NCBI GenBank assembly: GCA_944392275.1
Contig: CALXWA010000002.1
Coordinates: 1-64,000 of the forward strand
DNA from: an uncultured Alphaproteobacteria bacterium
GTDB lineage: Bacteria > Pseudomonadota > Alphaproteobacteria > RF32 > CAG-239
Length of the DNA: 64,000 nt
Direction: 5' to 3'
Below are positions 62,063 to 64,000 of this stretch, one piece after another. The translations under genes were made by a program, and so were the position numbers. How positions within the stretch are numbered: the first letter of the stretch is position 1; each line of letters starts with the position of its first letter. The notes beneath the pieces are model-generated. The model saw only the letters and a program-made list of their open reading frames with translations. It did no database searches and was not told the origin of the DNA.

Positions 62063-62091
62063 TTGATTAAATCTTGGATTTTTATTATGAT
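62063..62091 (+). promoter_or_regulatory. Candidate promoter of pilin gene 3
   Basis: TTGATT (62063-62068) and TATGAT (62086-62091) with 17 bp between, giving a leader of about 27 bases. Both hexamers and the spacing equal those at 52043-52071. The motif CTAAAGTTATAT lies 33 bp upstream of the -35. Confidence 0.5.
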
Positions 62092-62124
62092 TTAATTATA
62101 GAGAACGACATAAGGAGAAAAACA

Positions 62125-62691
62125 ATGAGAAACTTTATGAAAAATGAGCAATCCGGCCGATCCATGGTTGAGATGCTCGGTGTGTTAGCCATTATCGGGG
62201 TATTGTCGGTTGGTGGTATTTCCGGTTATTCTAAGGCAATGGCTAAATATAAACTGACAAAAGCGCAAGATCAGATTTCTATGATGTTGATTAATATTCG
62301 TACCGCTTTTGCCTCTTCTCCGAGTTATGATCAATTGACCAATACAACGGCAATTTTATTAAATATTATTCCGGGAGATATGTTGCCAGACGGTATTGGC
62401 GATACAAACGGAAGTGTTATTAATGCTTTTTCTGGTAGTGTTAAAATTGCTACCGGTACGGTTGACGGAGGAAGTAATGCTCAGCACTTTACGATTGAGT
62501 TTGGCGGGTTAGGTAAAGAAACTTGTGCCAGCTTGGCGGCTTCTGACTGGGGTACGGAAGGTTTGGTTTCTATGAAAGTTAACTCAAATGCGAAAAAAGA
62601 TCAATCCGACTTGCCGATTAATGCCATTGAGGCGGCAAATTTATGCAACTTAGATGATTCGGCTAATAAAATCATTTGGGAATACTACTAA
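62125..62691 (+). CDS. pilS: Type IVb pilin 3
   Basis: A 188-residue prepilin. ATG 62125 with AGGAG upstream is chosen; an upstream in-frame start adds 17 residues and would spoil the leader. The leader MRNFMKNEQSG resembles that of pilin 1, whereas the mature part is almost identical to pilin 2. In DNA, the segment GTTAGCCATTATCGGGG follows pilin 1, and the next bases TATTGTCGGTT follow pilin 2. It therefore looks like a mosaic formed by duplication plus gene conversion. It is the last gene of the pilus region, with a terminator shared with the convergent SH3 gene. Confidence 0.92.
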   Translation: MRNFMKNEQSGRSMVEMLGVLAIIGVLSVGGISGYSKAMAKYKLTKAQDQISMMLINIRTAFASSPSYDQLTNTTAILLNIIPGDMLPDGIGDTNGSVINAFSGSVKIATGTVDGGSNAQHFTIEFGGLGKETCASLAASDWGTEGLVSMKVNSNAKKDQSDLPINAIEAANLCNLDDSANKIIWEYY

Positions 62692-62751
62692 TTTCTATCT
62701 TGGAAAGTTTCTCATAAATTAAAAAAAGGCGGTAAAAATACCGCCTTTTTT
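62146..62751 (+). repeat. Duplicated pilin unit, copy B
   Basis: Second copy of the unit at 61354-61957, including the terminator. The upstream sequence before 62146 differs from that of copy A, so the duplication excluded the promoter of pilin 2. Confidence 0.93.
62723..62751. terminator. Terminator after pilin 3, shared with the convergent gene
   Basis: Stem AAAAAGGCGGTA / TACCGCCTTTTT with T and A tracts on both sides. It overlaps the stop codon of the minus-strand SH3 gene and can act in both directions. Confidence 0.88.
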
Positions 62752-63256
62752 AGTCAATGATTTCATCTTTATAAACACCAAAAAGATTTTGCCGAGGCAT
62801 CCATCCCTCGTAACCATTAAATTTTATTTGGCAAAAATCATTATTTGCCGGACATCTGTTAATTTCTCCGATAACTTCGTCTTCAACTTTAGCAATTACC
62901 TTTGACTTGTAATCATCCTTTGCATAAAGATTATTTTCTCCGGGCGTAATCACTTTTACATACCTTTTACCGGAAAGCATAGCTTTATGAATCCAACTTT
63001 CGGACCCTTGCCAATCTTTAATCTTCCGCCAAAGTTCAAATTCTGCTACGACCTCAACCGGAGCCGACTTTTGCATATAAACCCACTCTATCGGATATCT
63101 GGCTCCGGGACCGGAACGGGCATTAATATGATTGGAACGCAAAGAGACAAACCGAGGTAAGTTTCCTGATGCCGTATCTTCTTGCGGGGTTTCTTGTGCT
63201 TGTACTCCGTTTGCCAATAATATCAAAGCAGCGATATATCCGAACAGCTTTACCAT
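62750..63256 (-). CDS. Periplasmic bacterial SH3-domain protein
   Basis: A 168-residue protein. ATG 63256 gives a typical signal peptide (VKLFGYIAALILLANGVQAQ); the in-frame GTG 6 bp upstream is an alternative. Two SH3b-like units follow: LRSNHINARSGPGARYPIEW with WRKIKDWQGSESWIHKAML (about 40-95), and a second, weaker unit with NNLYAKDDYKSKVIAKVEDE and CQIKFNGYEGWMPRQNLFG (about 105-160). This is the SH3-like family widespread in alphaproteobacteria, thought to bind cell-wall material. It is transcribed toward the pilin genes and is probably a housekeeping neighbour, not part of the machine. Confidence 0.88.
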   Translation of the reverse strand: MVKLFGYIAALILLANGVQAQETPQEDTASGNLPRFVSLRSNHINARSGPGARYPIEWVYMQKSAPVEVVAEFELWRKIKDWQGSESWIHKAMLSGKRYVKVITPGENNLYAKDDYKSKVIAKVEDEVIGEINRCPANNDFCQIKFNGYEGWMPRQNLFGVYKDEIID

Positions 63257-63350
63257 TTTCACACCTTTTTAAACATTTTGATTCATTATTTTTATTATGA
63301 CGATATTAAATGAATAAAACGTAAAAATTTATGTTGAATGGGGAAAAATT

Positions 63351-64000
63351 ATGGATGTTATTCAATTAGCTCAAGAATTAATGAAATTTCGGACCGAAAC
63401 GGGAAATCAGGCAGAAATCCAAAAATGTATGGAATATATAAAATCTTTGTTCCAAACAACAAAGGTTAAAATAGATATTTTTCAAAAAGATAATTTGGCT
63501 CCGGTTCTTTTTATAAGAAACTGTAATGAGGCTGTTTTTGATGTATTGGTTCTTGGGCATTTGGATGTTGTTCCGGCTAAAGATGAAATGTTTCACCCCT
63601 TTATTCAAGATGGAAAATTGTATGGTCGCGGCTCTTTAGATATGAAATCTTTTGCAGCCGTTGCCTTAAACTCAATGGAATATGTTTTACAACATTCTTT
63701 GCCCATCAAATTCGGAATTATTCTTTCTTCTGATGAAGAAAAAGGCAGTAAAGGAACAGAGGCTTTTTTGAACGCTAACCCGAATATTTTTGCCAATATT
63801 GTTTTGGATAATGATGTGGGAGGAGATATTACCAAAATTGTTACCAAATGCAAAAATCCGGTTTTTGTAAAAATTATGGCTCATGGCAAAGAAGCCCACG
63901 GATCTACCCCTTGGGATGGAATAGATGCCAATGAATTACTTATGAAAACACTGCAAAATATCCGCAAAGACTATCCCTATTATTCCTTAAACGGAAATAT
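63351..64000 (+). CDS. M20-family metallopeptidase/deacylase, 5' part only
   Basis: ATG 63351 follows GGGGA. The frame stays open to the window end (216 codons), so the C-terminal half is missing. It shows the M20 (ArgE/DapE/CPG2) marks: VLGHLDVVP with the first metal-binding His and Asp, GRGSLDMK with the bridging Asp, and SSDEEKG with the catalytic Glu pair. The start of the dimerisation domain follows (KIMAHGKEAHGSTP). Substrates in this family include acyl-ornithine, succinyl-diaminopimelate and peptides. The partial sequence does not decide between them. It is divergent from the SH3 gene across about 90 bp. Confidence 0.88.
   Translation, partial: MDVIQLAQELMKFRTETGNQAEIQKCMEYIKSLFQTTKVKIDIFQKDNLAPVLFIRNCNEAVFDVLVLGHLDVVPAKDEMFHPFIQDGKLYGRGSLDMKSFAAVALNSMEYVLQHSLPIKFGIILSSDEEKGSKGTEAFLNANPNIFANIVLDNDVGGDITKIVTKCKNPVFVKIMAHGKEAHGSTPWDGIDANELLMKTLQNIRKDYPYYSLNGN

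Overview
The window is AT-rich bacterial DNA with densely packed, often overlapping genes and clear Shine-Dalgarno sites. Several start codons are TTG or GTG. The gene content (VirB-type type IV secretion with several VirB6 copies, a SPOR domain, a bacterial SH3 protein, type IVb pilins with an SGRSMVEMLG-type N terminus) points to a Gram-negative alphaproteobacterium, probably a host-associated or gut-type uncultured lineage. This placement is inferred from protein style, because no rRNA or other taxonomic marker is present.

Layout. (1) 311-11465, plus strand: a lipoprotein, a catalytically dead-looking alpha/beta hydrolase, a small two-helix membrane protein, then four tandem VirB6/TrbL-like channel proteins. 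The third carries an inserted M23 peptidoglycan endopeptidase and the fourth an N-terminal lytic transglycosylase. (2) 11629-17983, plus: a two-HTH regulator with its own promoter and terminator, then four genes (long coiled-coil cytoplasmic protein, small Pro/Gln-rich protein, secretin-like lipoprotein, single-pass membrane protein) ending at a bidirectional terminator. (3) 49831-18054, minus: one long operon in near-canonical virB order: virB2, a VirB2-like protein, a 1895-residue protein with an embedded VirB2-like hairpin, virB3, virB4, six secreted helical proteins where virB5/virB6 would be, virB8, a VirB7-like lipoprotein, a second virB8, virB9 with a C-terminal SPOR domain, a VirB10/DotG-like protein split into two very large repeat-rich polypeptides, and virB11. 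(4) 50248-62691, plus: a type IVb pilus operon (OmpA-like anchor, TcpQ/PilL-like, PilN secretin, PilO, PilP, PilQ ATPase, PilR platform, pilin-fold membrane protein) followed by three pilin genes, two of them almost identical. (5) 62750-64000: an SH3-domain periplasmic protein (minus) and the start of an M20 peptidase (plus, cut by the window end).

Working model (inference): the two divergent blocks encode an envelope-spanning type IV secretion machine with its own wall-cutting enzymes (VirB6-SLT, VirB6-M23), a wall-binding outer ring (VirB9-SPOR), a VirB10 built around about 115 copies of a 17-residue repeat, and expanded VirB2-like subunits. A type IVb pilus and a second secretin-like lipoprotein are encoded alongside. 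No coupling ATPase (VirD4), relaxase, integrase, prepilin peptidase or obvious effector lies in the window, so conjugation is not supported and the substrate is unknown.
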